Assembly (NCBI RefSeq): GCF_018063565.1
Contig: NZ_JAGPBB010000030.1
Span: forward strand, 1 to 41,373
Direction: 5' to 3'
DNA: 41,373 nt
Origin: Rhodoferax sp.
GTDB taxonomy: Bacteria > Pseudomonadota > Gammaproteobacteria > Burkholderiales > Burkholderiaceae_C
This document shows, piece by piece, positions 19,098 through 28,154 of the stretch. A model generated the notes under the pieces. That model made no database searches and was not told the DNA's origin. It saw only the letters and a program-made list of their open reading frames with translations. Made by a program: the position numbers and the translations under genes. Position 1 is the first letter of the stretch. Each line of letters starts with the position of its first letter.

Positions 19098-19775
19098 TCA
19101 GAAGCCGTCCTGGCGCATGCGCTCAAGCACATCGCGCCAGCGTGACAGTCGCGCCGTGGGGTCAGAGCTTGAAACTGTAGCGCCACCTGCCCACAGTCCG
19201 TCGGCGTTGAAACTGAAGACGGGTGCCAGGTCCGGGCGCTGAGATGCTTTGCGCACGCTGGTGATCAGGTTGTCCAGGATCAGCGGCTCCTCGGTCGGTT
19301 GCGGGTAATACCCCATCACCATGTGAGCCACCACGGCACCCCCCGCATTGGCGCGCACGTAGATGAGTCGCAAATTCTGCTTGTTGACACCCATCATTTG
19401 CAGGGTCATGTACTTGGCAATGGCAAAGTCCTCACAGTCACCGGCCGCCCTGCCAACCATCTCCAGGGGTGTGGCCCAGTAATCTTCCTGCTGCCAGATG
19501 GCCATGTCAGAGTCGTACAACACGCGGCGGTTAAAGAAGGTGTTCACCTTGTTGAGTTTGTCGACATCGGGCAAGTCCCGACTTTCGTCCATCATTTTGC
19601 GCCATGCCGCTATTGTTTCAGAAGCTCTCGCGCCATATCTTTGTTGGGCTAGAGACTGAATTTTGTCAAAATCAACGGCGGCAAGGACACCGGCCAGCAC
19701 AACGACCTGCAGGCCTGACAAGACCCGCTGCAACACCCGACGGGTCGAAAGCTGCCATTTCCGAATGTCAACCAT
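19098..19775 (-). CDS. lapG: LapG-type periplasmic transglutaminase-like cysteine protease
   Basis: Periplasmic cysteine protease of 225 aa that in characterised systems cleaves the N-terminus of a LapA-type adhesin, releasing cells from a surface. An N-terminal export or anchor segment (about 20-34) precedes the catalytic domain. The triad is visible: Cys114 in A-G-D-C-E-D-F, His151 in V-A-H-M-V, and Asp168 in L-I-L-D-N-L. The D-x-E-D-F region also supplies the calcium-binding acidic residues seen in the family. It precedes the lapD-like gene on the same strand; no adhesin or type I secretion genes are in view. Confidence 0.92.
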   Translation of the reverse strand: MVDIRKWQLSTRRVLQRVLSGLQVVVLAGVLAAVDFDKIQSLAQQRYGARASETIAAWRKMMDESRDLPDVDKLNKVNTFFNRRVLYDSDMAIWQQEDYWATPLEMVGRAAGDCEDFAIAKYMTLQMMGVNKQNLRLIYVRANAGGAVVAHMVMGYYPQPTEEPLILDNLITSVRKASQRPDLAPVFSFNADGLWAGGATVSSSDPTARLSRWRDVLERMRQDGF

Positions 19776-19918
19776 CGCGGCCTATCCGTCGCCCTTCGGT
19801 GCCGCCGGCATTGCGCCACTTCCTTCCTTCAGCATGGGAGCGATTTCAGGACGCAGGTCATGATCGCTCGAACATTCGCTTCAGTAACGGACGGCAAGGT
19901 CATCGGATCACACCTCAG

Positions 19919-19966
19919 GTGGCTTTTGGGTCCACCCGATCATATCCAAATGGCCACAAAAGCCAC
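19919..19966. repeat. Long-loop inverted repeat downstream of fliE
   Basis: GTGGCTTTTG (19919-19928) and CAAAAGCCAC (19957-19966) are perfect 10-base inverted arms separated by 28 bases. It lies about 46 bases past the fliE stop, in the 236-bp gap before lapG, and may help end the fliE transcript. There is no clear T-run, so this is tentative. Confidence 0.4.
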
Positions 19967-20011
19967 GCTGAACGGGTGAGTTGGTCAGACCAGACCCCGA
20001 GGCACCAGGGC

Positions 20012-20326
20012 TTAGACCTGCATGTTCATGATGTCGGTGTAGGCTTGCACCATGCGATTGCGCACATGCAGCGTTGCCTGAAAACCGATTTGCGCCTTCT
20101 GGATCGCCACCATGGTCTCTTCCAGGCTGACCTTGGGGTTTTCGAGCTGCACTTCGCGCTGCAGTCGCGCCGAGTCGTTCTGCGCTGCACTGACGGTTGT
20201 CAGCGCACTTTTTAACGCCCCGGCAAATCCCCCTGACTCAGCCGCGCCCACGCCACGCGCCAAACCTGCATTGAGGTTGGGTCGTACCGCAACCGGCATC
20301 GTCGTGGGATTGAGTCTGAGGTTCAT
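20012..20326 (-). CDS. fliE: Flagellar hook-basal body protein FliE
   Basis: Small basal-body protein of 104 aa that joins the MS ring to the rod and export gate. The C-terminal half carries the family sequence, including VSLEETMVAIQKAQIGFQA and a V-R-N-R-M-V-Q-A-Y end. I chose the ATG at 20326, with a GGGGG stretch about ten bases upstream; a TTG at 20341 would add five residues. It is divergent from fliF, as often seen in fliE/fliF-L arrangements. Confidence 0.93.
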   Translation of the reverse strand: MNLRLNPTTMPVAVRPNLNAGLARGVGAAESGGFAGALKSALTTVSAAQNDSARLQREVQLENPKVSLEETMVAIQKAQIGFQATLHVRNRMVQAYTDIMNMQV

Positions 20327-20429
20327 GAATGTGGCCCCCAAAAAAAGGGATGAACGGATGCTAGCAAGGCGGGTGGCAAAACTTGAATTTGAAGTAGTGG
20401 GTAAAACCCTGCCTTATTAACCTAATGTT

Positions 20430-20446
20430 TTTGACCCCCCGTCAAA
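20430..20446. promoter_or_regulatory. TTTGAC-N5-GTCAAA palindrome between fliE and fliF
   Basis: A perfect inverted repeat with 6-base arms and a CCCCC spacer lies in the 168-bp divergent fliE/fliF gap, about 50 bases before the fliF start. The arms resemble sites for dimeric regulators that recognise TTGAC/GTCAA. I could not place a clear sigma-28 or sigma-54 promoter nearby. Confidence 0.4.
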
Positions 20447-20494
20447 TAATCTTCCATATTCAAGTGTCCTGAGCACCCGCCCTGGAAGTCCACC

Positions 20495-22192
20495 ATGTCC
20501 GCCGCTACTGCCGTTTCTGCCATTCCTCTCAATCCGACTTTTGGTCAGCGTCTGGCCAATATGGACCGGGCGCAACGTATGCGCCTTGGCGTGGGAATTG
20601 TGCTGTTTATTGCGGTGGGCATCATCGGGCTGGTGATGGGGCGCCAGGCCGAGTGGCGAGTGCTGTATGCCGATCTGGCGGACAAGGACGGCGGTGCCAT
20701 TGTGGCGCAACTGACCCAGATGAATGTGCCCTATCAGTATGCAGCGGGCGGTGGTGCCATCCTGGTGCCGGCCAATCAGGTTTACGACACCCGGCTGAAA
20801 CTGGCGTCACAGGGTTTGCCCAAGGGGTCGGTCACCGGTTTTGAACTGATGGATACGGCCAACCGGTTTGGCATGACGCAATTTCAGGAGCGTCTGACGT
20901 TTCAGCGCGGTCTGGAAGGCGAGCTGACCCGCTCCATCCAGGCGCTGGGTTCGGTGCAAAGCGCCCGTGTTCACCTGGCGCTACCCAACCAGAACGGTTT
21001 TTTTCGTGATCAGCAAAAACCTTCGGCGTCCGTGCTGCTCAGTCTGAACGGAGGGCGCACGCTCGATCGCAGCCAACTGGCTGGCATCATTCACCTGGTG
21101 TCCTCCAGCGTGCCAGAAATGGATCCCAAAGCGGTCAGTGTGCTCGACGATACGGGCAAACTGCTATCTGCTCCAGCCGACGGCGAGGCTGGCGTGAATG
21201 GCGGTGATGCGCAGCAATTGCAGCATGTGCAGCAGATCGAGCAGCTCTACAGCGGCCGCATCATGGACATTCTGGAACCTGTAGTGGGGCGACAAAATGT
21301 GCGGGCCCAGGTGACAGCCGAGCTCGATTTTTCGCAGACCGAGTCAACGTCGGAGCTTTTCAAGCCGAATCAGACCCCGGATGCCACCGCTATTCGCAGC
21401 CAACAGCTGATGGAAAGTGGTGCCGGTGCCGGTAACGGCGCGCTGGCGACGGGTGTGCCCGGTGCAACCACCAATCAGCCGCCAGGCCAGTCCGGGGCTG
21501 CCATCAATGGGACACCGCAGGCTTTGGCGGCAGCAGGCGCGGCTTCAGGTGCCGGCAACGGTCGACGCGAGTCCATCATCAATTACGAGGTTGACAAAAC
21601 CGTACGGGTGGTGCGGGGCAGCACCGGCATGATCAAGCGCATCAGTGCGGCGGTAGTGTTGAACCACAAGACCACCACCGACGCCAAAGGCAAGGTGACC
21701 ACGGCTGCCATGAGTGATGCTGAGCTGGAAAAGATGACAGCGCTGGTGCGCGAGACCATTGGTTTCAGCAAGGATCGGGGTGACTCGGTGAACGTGGTCA
21801 CCGCGCCGTTCACGGTTGAAAAGCCTGTTGTTGTCGAACTGCCGATCTGGCAGCGGCCCGAAGTGCTGGACCTGGCCCGCAGCCTGGCGTGGCCGTTGGG
21901 CACCTTGCTGTTTGGGGCGCTGGTGTTGATGGGGGCTGTCCGTCCGGCGCTCAAGGTTCTCGCTGAAACCCCAGCGGTACACCATGCCGCACAGCCTGCA
22001 ACGCTGGACGCGCTGGAGTCCGATCAGCCTGATCGCCCACTGTTGACCGGCCCATCGGTTGTCAACGCGCTGCCTGCCGAGCCTGACCCGGGCGAGATTT
22101 CGCTCGAAGAGGCGCGAAAATTGACCCGTGACAACCCGGCGGCAGTTGCTAACATCGTCAAAACCTGGATCAACGGAGAGGCTCCTGCGTAA
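20495..22192 (+). CDS. fliF: Flagellar MS-ring protein FliF
   Basis: Inner-membrane MS-ring subunit of 565 aa, the platform for the flagellar rotor and export gate. Two membrane segments (about 27-47 and 463-483) flank the periplasmic ring-building domains with ADLADKDGGAIVAQL and the YscJ/FliF-type region R-V-H-L-A-L-P. A low-complexity Gly/Ala stretch lies near 310-350. The C-terminal tail SLEEARKLTRDNPAAVANIV is the FliG-binding segment. ATG at 20495 follows GGAAG. It heads the + strand fliF-fliR run. Confidence 0.97.
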   Translation: MSAATAVSAIPLNPTFGQRLANMDRAQRMRLGVGIVLFIAVGIIGLVMGRQAEWRVLYADLADKDGGAIVAQLTQMNVPYQYAAGGGAILVPANQVYDTRLKLASQGLPKGSVTGFELMDTANRFGMTQFQERLTFQRGLEGELTRSIQALGSVQSARVHLALPNQNGFFRDQQKPSASVLLSLNGGRTLDRSQLAGIIHLVSSSVPEMDPKAVSVLDDTGKLLSAPADGEAGVNGGDAQQLQHVQQIEQLYSGRIMDILEPVVGRQNVRAQVTAELDFSQTESTSELFKPNQTPDATAIRSQQLMESGAGAGNGALATGVPGATTNQPPGQSGAAINGTPQALAAAGAASGAGNGRRESIINYEVDKTVRVVRGSTGMIKRISAAVVLNHKTTTDAKGKVTTAAMSDAELEKMTALVRETIGFSKDRGDSVNVVTAPFTVEKPVVVELPIWQRPEVLDLARSLAWPLGTLLFGALVLMGAVRPALKVLAETPAVHHAAQPATLDALESDQPDRPLLTGPSVVNALPAEPDPGEISLEEARKLTRDNPAAVANIVKTWINGEAPA

Positions 22193-22239
22193 CGCGGTGG
22201 CACCGGCGATGGTCCGGGCACTGAACGGGAAACCACAAC

Positions 22240-23238
22240 ATGGCGCAAACTGACGGATTGGAAGACGCTGCCATACTGATGATGTCTCTGGGTGAAGCCG
22301 AGGCCTCAGAGGTATTCAAGCATTTGTCACCCAAAGAGGTGCAAAAGCTCGGGGAAGCCATTGCCAAAACCAAGACCATCACGCGTGAGCGGGTCTACGA
22401 AGTGGTTGACAAGTTCACCGGCGTGGCCGCCGCGCAGAGTTTGCTGGTGTCCAACTCGGGTGACTATGTTCGCTCGGTGCTGAAACGTGCGCTGGGTGAC
22501 GACAAGGCGGCTTTGTTGATCGACCGGATCCTGCAAGGCGGTGACGTGTCGGGAATTGAGAGTCTGAAGTGGATGGAGCCCTCGAGCGTCGCCGAGTTGT
22601 TGCGCAACGAGCATCCGCAGATCGTGGCCGCCATTTTGGTGCACCTCGACTTTGATCAGGCCGCTGACATCCTGAAGTTCTTCAATGAGCGCCAGCGCAA
22701 CGAGGTGATGCTGCGGGTGGCGACGATGGAGGGGATTCAGCCCTCTGCCCTGAAAGATCTCAACGAGGTGTTGTTCAAGGTGCTCGCCGGTGGTGACAAG
22801 ATGCGCAAGTCGTCTTTGGGTGGTGTCAAGGCGGCGGCCGAGATGATCAATTTGATGGGCACGGCGATCGAAGGCACCGTGATCGAGTCGATTCGCAACC
22901 ATGACCCGGATCTGGCGCAGAAGATCATGGACAAGATGTTTGTGTTTGACGACGTCATCAAACTCGATGACAAGTCGATCCAGACGGTGCTCAAGGAAAT
23001 CTCGTCCGACGTGTTGATCGTCGCCCTCAAGGGTGCACAACCCGAGCTGAAGGAAAAGTTTCTCTCCAACATGTCGTCACGCGCGGCCGAGTCGCTGCGC
23101 GAGGACCTGGAGTCGCGGGGGCCGATGCGACTGTCCGAAGTCGAGGCCCAGCAAAAAGAGATTCTTAAGACCGTGCGGCGTCTGGCCGACGAAGGCACCA
23201 TTGTCATTGGCGGCGGTGCTGAGGATGCCATGGTGTAA
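22240..23238 (+). CDS. fliG: Flagellar motor switch protein FliG
   Basis: Rotor switch protein of 332 aa that interacts with FliF, FliM and the stator. The middle domain has N-E-H-P-Q-I-V-A-A-I-L and the C-terminal domain carries the charged residues that contact MotA (S-S-R-A-A-E-S-L-R-E-D-L-E-S-R-G). Its length and motifs match the family throughout. It starts 47 bp after fliF and ends 2 bp before fliH. Confidence 0.97.
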   Translation: MAQTDGLEDAAILMMSLGEAEASEVFKHLSPKEVQKLGEAIAKTKTITRERVYEVVDKFTGVAAAQSLLVSNSGDYVRSVLKRALGDDKAALLIDRILQGGDVSGIESLKWMEPSSVAELLRNEHPQIVAAILVHLDFDQAADILKFFNERQRNEVMLRVATMEGIQPSALKDLNEVLFKVLAGGDKMRKSSLGGVKAAAEMINLMGTAIEGTVIESIRNHDPDLAQKIMDKMFVFDDVIKLDDKSIQTVLKEISSDVLIVALKGAQPELKEKFLSNMSSRAAESLREDLESRGPMRLSEVEAQQKEILKTVRRLADEGTIVIGGGAEDAMV

Positions 23239-23240
23239 CC

Positions 23241-23936
23241 ATGCGCAACTACGACCGGTTCATTCCAGGCGAAGAGATCGACGCTGTCAAACGATGGAAC
23301 TTTGGCGCAATCGACACCGCGGCCCAGTTGTTGGCAGCACAGGCCAAAGCGCGAGAGGACCAGGAGGGTGCTGCACAACTTGCCTCGACACGGGAGCAAG
23401 GGTTTGCAGAGGGTTATACCCAGGGTATCGAGCAAGGTCGTCGTCAGGCACAAGCCGATCTGGAGTTGCAAATGCAGGAATTCCTGGCGACTCAAGCCAG
23501 GGATGCGGCCGCGCGCTTTCAACGCTTGTTTGAGTCGGCGCAAAGCGAATTGATGGAGGCTGAGCAGGCCATGGCCCAGGGCGTGCTTGAACTGGCGAGC
23601 GAACTGGCGCGGCAGGTTTTGCACCAGGAGCTGACGGTCAATACGCAAGTGCTCATGCCGGTTCTGCGCGAGGCGCTGGAGCTGCTGGGCGCAGATTGCA
23701 AAACCGCCGTGGTCAAACTCAATCCGGCAGACCTGATCGAACTCGGTGAACAGATTCACGCCGATTTTGCAGGTCTGACGCTGACTTTGCGGGCCGATGC
23801 GACGGTGCAGCAAGGTGGATGTGTGCTGGAGTCTGCCGGTACCGTGATTGATGCCAGCCTGCCCAAACGCTGGCAGCAAGCCGTCGGACGCCTGGGAATG
23901 AGCAGTGCATGGAGAGAGTCACATGAGCCAGGCTGA
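23241..23936 (+). CDS. fliH: Flagellar export ATPase regulator FliH
   Basis: Cytoplasmic protein of 231 aa that binds the export ATPase FliI and couples it to the C ring and gate. A central, Gln/Ala/Glu-rich helical stalk (about 45-110) with [17 protein letters not shown] shows the GxxxG-like spacing usual for FliH, followed by a conserved C-terminal domain. It begins 2 bp after fliG and overlaps fliI by 14 bases. Confidence 0.92.
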   Translation: MRNYDRFIPGEEIDAVKRWNFGAIDTAAQLLAAQAKAREDQEGAAQLASTREQGFAEGYTQGIEQGRRQAQADLELQMQEFLATQARDAAARFQRLFESAQSELMEAEQAMAQGVLELASELARQVLHQELTVNTQVLMPVLREALELLGADCKTAVVKLNPADLIELGEQIHADFAGLTLTLRADATVQQGGCVLESAGTVIDASLPKRWQQAVGRLGMSSAWRESHEPG

Positions 23937-25341
23937 ACTTGCACCACGGTGGCAAGCTTTTCTGTCGGATGCGCAGAAGCGCGTGCGCACCGGCAATAAC
24001 CTGGCCGTGCGTGGCACCTTGACCCGACTGACCGGGTTGGTGTTGGAGGCGGTGGGCATTCGCGTGCCCGTGGGCTCGCAATGCCTGGTCACCATGAAAG
24101 CACAGGCGCCGGTTCTGGCTGAGGTGGTGGGCTTTTCAAACGACCGGGCTTTTTTGATGCCTGCAGGTGACGTCCATGGTCTGTCAAGTGGTGCCAGGGT
24201 CGAGCCTGCCCCTGCCTACGTCGCTTTACCACGTCTGGGGGAGCGGCGTCAAAAGGACCGGATTTTTGGTGAAGGGGTGTTGCGTCTGCCGCTGGGTGAC
24301 GGCCTGCTGGGTCGCGTGGTGGACGCGCAGGGTGCACCGATGGACTACCTCGGACCGATCCAGGAAGTGTCTTCGGTGCCGATGGATCGCAAACCCATCA
24401 ATGCCATGGACCGCGCGCCGGTGCGTGAGTCACTGGACACCGGCATTCGCGCGATCAACGCCCTGCTGACGGTGGGACGCGGCCAGCGCCTGGGATTGTT
24501 TGCCGGCTCTGGTGTAGGCAAGAGCGTTTTGTTGGGCATGATGGCGCGTTACACCCGGGCCGATGTGATTGTGGTGGGGCTCATTGGTGAGCGCGGCCGC
24601 GAAGTCAAAGAGTTCATTGAGGACATTCTGGGACCAGAAGGTCGTGCCCGCTCGGTGGTGGTGGCAGCGCCAGGCGACGCGCCGCCGCTGTTGCGTATGC
24701 AAGGGGCGGCCTACGCCACCGCGATTGCCGAGAGTTTTCGTGACAAAGGCAAACATGTGCTGCTGCTGATGGATTCACTGACCCGTTACGCCATGGCGCA
24801 GCGCGAGATTGCGCTGGCCATTGGTGAACCACCGGCGACCAAGGGGTATCCGCCGTCCTGCTTTTCCAAGTTGCCACAATTGGTGGAACGCAGCGGCAAT
24901 GGGCTCAACGGAGTGGGTTCGATCACGGCGTTCTACACGGTGTTGACCGAGGGTGACGATCAGCAGGATCCGATCGCCGACGCGGCGCGGGCCATTCTGG
25001 ATGGGCACATCGTGTTGTCGCGGGCTTTGGCAGAGGCGGGTCATTTTCCGGCCATTGATGTGGAGCAGTCGGCTTCGCGCGTCATGCACAACGTGGTGAG
25101 CACCGAGCATTTTGAATTGGCAAGAAGTTTCAAGGCGGTGTATTCACGTTACGAAAAAGGGCGTGACCTGGTGCAGATCGGGGCTTATGTGCCTGGTTCG
25201 GACCGCGAGATGGATGAAGCGATTGCCTTGCATGAGCCCATGGCGCAGTTTTTGCAGCAGGACATGCAGCAGGCGTTCTACATGGATGGCAGTTTGCAGG
25301 CGATGCGCGCAGCACTTGCCGCCGCCAAGCCAACCCGTTAA
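23923..25341 (+). CDS. fliI: Flagellum-specific export ATPase FliI
   Basis: ATPase of 472 aa that energises unloading of flagellar export substrates. Walker A is A-G-S-G-V-G-K-S near residues 193-200 and Walker B is L-L-L-M-D-S-L near 280; the family signature [16 protein letters not shown] is present. I chose the ATG at 23923 because it follows GGAGAG; a start at 23905 would overlap fliH more. F1-ATPase beta-like fold by family. Confidence 0.97.
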   Translation: MSQAELAPRWQAFLSDAQKRVRTGNNLAVRGTLTRLTGLVLEAVGIRVPVGSQCLVTMKAQAPVLAEVVGFSNDRAFLMPAGDVHGLSSGARVEPAPAYVALPRLGERRQKDRIFGEGVLRLPLGDGLLGRVVDAQGAPMDYLGPIQEVSSVPMDRKPINAMDRAPVRESLDTGIRAINALLTVGRGQRLGLFAGSGVGKSVLLGMMARYTRADVIVVGLIGERGREVKEFIEDILGPEGRARSVVVAAPGDAPPLLRMQGAAYATAIAESFRDKGKHVLLLMDSLTRYAMAQREIALAIGEPPATKGYPPSCFSKLPQLVERSGNGLNGVGSITAFYTVLTEGDDQQDPIADAARAILDGHIVLSRALAEAGHFPAIDVEQSASRVMHNVVSTEHFELARSFKAVYSRYEKGRDLVQIGAYVPGSDREMDEAIALHEPMAQFLQQDMQQAFYMDGSLQAMRAALAAAKPTR

Positions 25342-25365
25342 GTTGATCCCAACGAGACTCACACC

Positions 25366-25830
25366 ATGTCCGCCTTCAGAGCCCTTGTTCTTGCGATTGA
25401 CCTGGCCGCGACGCAGCGCGATCAGGCGCTCAAACAATTGCAAGCCACGCAGCGAGCGCACGGATTCGCTCAAGGTCAGATGCAGCAGTTGCAGCAGTAC
25501 GCGCAAGAGACCGATCAACGCTGGATGCAAAGTGCGCAGCGCAGCACTACCCCCGAGTTGCTGCACCATCAGTATCAGTTCATGGGGCGCCTGAGTCAGG
25601 CGATTGTTTTGCAGCAGGATGCGCTGGCCAACTCTGCTCGCCGGGTGGAGGCAGCGCAACAGACGGTGGTTCAGGCAGAGTTGCGCCTGGCCGCCTTCAA
25701 ACAGGTTTTGAAGCAACGCGAACTGGAACATGGCAAGCTGATGCAGCGCCGGGAACAGAAACAGATGGATGAATTTGCGGCCCAGCAGACGCAGCGTCGT
25801 CTCAGGGCCAACCTGGAGAATCAGACATGA
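25366..25830 (+). CDS. fliJ: Flagellar export chaperone FliJ
   Basis: Small helical cytoplasmic protein of 154 aa. It is rich in Gln, Ala, Glu and Arg and predicted as a long antiparallel coiled coil, as expected of FliJ, which acts at the centre of the FliI ring. The C-terminal K-L-M-Q-R-R-E-Q-K-Q-M-D-E region matches the family. Sequence conservation is low in this family, so position between fliI and fliK is important evidence. It overlaps fliK by four bases (ATGA). Confidence 0.9.
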   Translation: MSAFRALVLAIDLAATQRDQALKQLQATQRAHGFAQGQMQQLQQYAQETDQRWMQSAQRSTTPELLHHQYQFMGRLSQAIVLQQDALANSARRVEAAQQTVVQAELRLAAFKQVLKQRELEHGKLMQRREQKQMDEFAAQQTQRRLRANLENQT

Positions 25831-27431
25831 GCATCGAATCAGGCAGTACCACCCTCAACCACAAGGCAGTGGCAGGCGCAGACAGCCGGTTTGGCAAACG
25901 GCCTGGCCGTGCGGACGCATCTGGCGCTGACGGTGCGGGGGGGTTCTCCATGATGATGGGGTTGCTGTCTGCGGTGGATGGGTCAACGGACGGTGACTCA
26001 GGTGGCACCACGCTGGCCTCTGCCGGCGAGGTGCCGGTGCCAGCGCAGATGGCACCTGTCTGGCCCATGGTCAATCCCCAGGTTTACGAAGGAAATCAAC
26101 CTCCAGCGCTTTACCATCAAGTATTTGATGCTATGAAGTTTATGTCAGATGAAGGTGCTGGAAGTTTGCTTGTGGGGGCTGCAGCGAATCAAACCACCCC
26201 GGCCGGGGGGATGGCCATCACCCCGGCATTCACAACACCGCTGCCGCCGTCGAATAGTCCGATTGCCGCCAGCGATATACCGCCGCAGTTTGCCCAACCA
26301 GTGCAGCTTGCCCAACCAGTGCAGCTTGCCCAACCAGTGCAGCTTGCCCAACCAGTGCAGCTTGCCCAACCAGTGCAGCTTGCCCAACCAGTGCAGCTTG
26401 CCCAACCAGTGCAGCTTGCCCAGCCAGTGCAGCTCGCCCAGCCAGTGCAGCTCGCCCAATCAGTGCAGCTTGACGTACTGGTGACGACCCAGGCGGGTGG
26501 GGCTGCGTCGCTGGCAGTCGCACCAGCTTCTGCCGAGGCCGTGATCGTGGCAGCGCAGGCTGGGGTGGCGACAGAGTCGGTCCGGCCGCAAACGGCTCGG
26601 GCGGCAATGACCGTTGCCACGGCATGGGTGGCGGCTGATTCCCAGGCTCAAGTTACTGGCTCCGGGACAGCTGGCACTCTGGAACTTCAGGCCGGTGTAC
26701 CCGCAGCAGGTGTGGCAACGTCGACCGATGTGCGTCATGCAACGCACCCCGCAGGGGTCAGATCGGTTTCAATGCTGAACCCCAACCAGGCGACTGAAAC
26801 CAGGGAGTCGCGTGTCGCGCTGACCGTGCCGCAGCTCCAGGTCGCCGCCGATGTGAACCCATCCCTGGTTGCCGGGGTGGTGGGTGATGGCATGGTGCGT
26901 GCTTGGGACAGATCGGGCAGCAAGCTCGCGGGTGGTCGTTCGGGCACCGGTTTTGATGTCGCGATGGGCGCCACGGCCGGGGTGAGTGCACGAGCGGATG
27001 CACCTTACCAGATCGAAGCGTCTGCGGCCGCGGTGCCAGACACGGCCATTGCCGAAACCGTCAGCTACTGGGTGACGCACGGTGTGCAAAATGCTGAATT
27101 GACGCTCGAAGGACTGGGCGAGGAAGTGGTCGAGGTCAGCATTTCTTTGCAGGGTGATCAGGCTTTGGTCGATTTCCGAACCGATCAACCCGACATTCGC
27201 CGGGCGCTGGAGGCCGCCAATGCGCAGCTGCGTGAGCTTTTATCAAGCCAGGGTTTGCAACTGGCAGGTATGACCATTGGTTCGTCTGGCCGTCGGGACG
27301 CTCCAGATGACGGGCGTCAGTCCAGGCAGCAGGCCAAGCTGGTGGCAAACCAGGCGGAGCCGGTCGTTGGCGGGGTGGTCAGCCGCAACGCAAATCTGTC
27401 GGTTGGACGTTCGTTGGACGTCTTTGTCTGA
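25827..27431 (+). CDS. fliK: Flagellar hook-length control protein FliK with internal hexapeptide repeats
   Basis: Exported molecular ruler of 534 aa that sets hook length and triggers the export-specificity switch. The C-terminal domain (about 400-500) with AELTLEGLGEEVVEVSISLQ and LRELLSSQGLQLAGMTI is the conserved FliK core. The N-terminal two thirds is low-complexity Ala/Val/Gln-rich sequence. Residues 155-214 are ten consecutive L-A-Q-P-V-Q-type hexapeptides encoded by an 18-bp tandem array. Just before it, residues 90-103 appear to be encoded by a copy of the palindromic repeat found twice elsewhere. Both lie in the tolerant ruler region. A four-base overlap couples it to fliJ. Confidence 0.93.
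   Translation: MSIESGSTTLNHKAVAGADSRFGKRPGRADASGADGAGGFSMMMGLLSAVDGSTDGDSGGTTLASAGEVPVPAQMAPVWPMVNPQVYEGNQPPALYHQVFDAMKFMSDEGAGSLLVGAAANQTTPAGGMAITPAFTTPLPPSNSPIAASDIPPQFAQPVQLAQPVQLAQPVQLAQPVQLAQPVQLAQPVQLAQPVQLAQPVQLAQPVQLAQSVQLDVLVTTQAGGAASLAVAPASAEAVIVAAQAGVATESVRPQTARAAMTVATAWVAADSQAQVTGSGTAGTLELQAGVPAAGVATSTDVRHATHPAGVRSVSMLNPNQATETRESRVALTVPQLQVAADVNPSLVAGVVGDGMVRAWDRSGSKLAGGRSGTGFDVAMGATAGVSARADAPYQIEASAAAVPDTAIAETVSYWVTHGVQNAELTLEGLGEEVVEVSISLQGDQALVDFRTDQPDIRRALEAANAQLRELLSSQGLQLAGMTIGSSGRRDAPDDGRQSRQQAKLVANQAEPVVGGVVSRNANLSVGRSLDVFV
26093..26134. repeat. Coding copy of the palindromic repeat inside fliK
   Basis: The reverse complement of this 42-base segment matches the 5910-5951 repeat at 26 of 42 positions without gaps by hand count, including ATAGC, ACTT, TAAAG, GCT and ATTT blocks in register. 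It also shares AGCGCTTTA-like core sequence with the reverse complement of the napB-napC palindrome. Its length is a multiple of three and it reads in frame as N-Q-P-P-A-L-Y-H-Q-V-F-D-A-M. Confidence 0.5.
26289..26468 (+). repeat. 18-bp tandem repeat array, ten units, in fliK
   Basis: Ten head-to-tail 18-base units with consensus CTTGCCCAACCAGTGCAG. The first differs in its first codon (Phe), units 2-7 are identical, and units 8-10 carry one to three substitutions. Because the unit is a multiple of three and lacks stops in most frames, copy changes would alter FliK by six residues per unit without a frameshift. Identical central units suggest recent expansion. Confidence 0.95.
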
Positions 27432-27542
27432 CGGTAGACTCGGTAAGCGGACTGACGCGGTGTTTTTCCGTGGCTGATTCAACGGCTGATCGCGCTGGAA
27501 TGCTCAATAATGCCCTCAGATTAACTTACCCAAGGAAAGACC

Positions 27543-28136
27543 GTGGCCACCAAACCTGAAGAGGCCGAAGCTGCTGCCAAACCCGCGCCAAAAAGCAAGA
27601 AGATGTTGATCATCATTGTGGCTGCTGTATTGCTGGTGGTTCTGGCGGGCGGCGGTGCCTTCCTGTATATCAGCAAACAACGAGCCGCAGCGGCTGCAGC
27701 TGCGGAAGAGGGTGGTGATCATGCGGCGGCCACGACTCCGGCCGCCGACGATCACGGCAAAGCCAAGGCGCCACCGGTGTACTTGCCCATGGACAACATG
27801 GTGCTCAACCTGGCCGATCCGGGCGGGGAGCGGGTGGCGCAGGTGGGTATCACGCTGGAGGTGCGTGACGCTGCTGCTGCCGACTCGGTCAAAGCCTATA
27901 TGCCCACCATCCGTAGCGGGGTGCTGATGCTGCTGTCGCAGCGTACCGCTGATGAGCTGCTTTCCGCCGAGGGCAAGCAAAAGCTCATTGAAGACATTCT
28001 TCGCGAGACGTCGGTGCCGTTTGGCGGTGGCGCCGAAGAGGAGGAGGCCACGGCGGACAAGAAGAAGGCCAAGAAAAAAGTCGTCAAGCAGTTCCCGGTG
28101 CTAGGGGTACTGTTTTCGAGCCTGATCGTTCAGTGA
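27543..28136 (+). CDS. fliL: Flagellar basal-body-associated protein FliL
   Basis: Single-pass inner-membrane protein of 197 aa that supports stator function near the basal body. An N-terminal Lys/Ala-rich segment is followed by a membrane helix (about 20-42), an Ala/Glu/His-rich linker, and the periplasmic stomatin-like domain with VYLPMDNMVLNLADPGGER. The C-terminus ends in VLFSSLIVQ. It starts with GTG at 27543, preceded by AAGGAAAG at good distance. An acidic-to-lysine-rich insertion (about 160-180) is notable. The 111-bp gap after fliK may contain a promoter but none is clear. Confidence 0.94.
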   Translation: MATKPEEAEAAAKPAPKSKKMLIIIVAAVLLVVLAGGGAFLYISKQRAAAAAAAEEGGDHAAATTPAADDHGKAKAPPVYLPMDNMVLNLADPGGERVAQVGITLEVRDAAAADSVKAYMPTIRSGVLMLLSQRTADELLSAEGKQKLIEDILRETSVPFGGGAEEEEATADKKKAKKKVVKQFPVLGVLFSSLIVQ

Positions 28137-28154
28137 GCGTCTGATCCGATTGCC

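Noticed and set aside
22737-23879. 380-codon open frame on the - strand
   Set aside because: Antisense across fliG and fliH; both real genes are certain and this frame has no family features.
26289-26468. Regular repeats resembling a CRISPR array
   Set aside because: Units are directly adjacent with no spacers and lie in a coding frame; no cas genes are present.
26145-26625. Several overlapping open frames on both strands with hexapeptide repeats
   Set aside because: They arise because the 18-bp fliK repeat contains no stop in several frames; only the fliK frame continues into a conserved domain.
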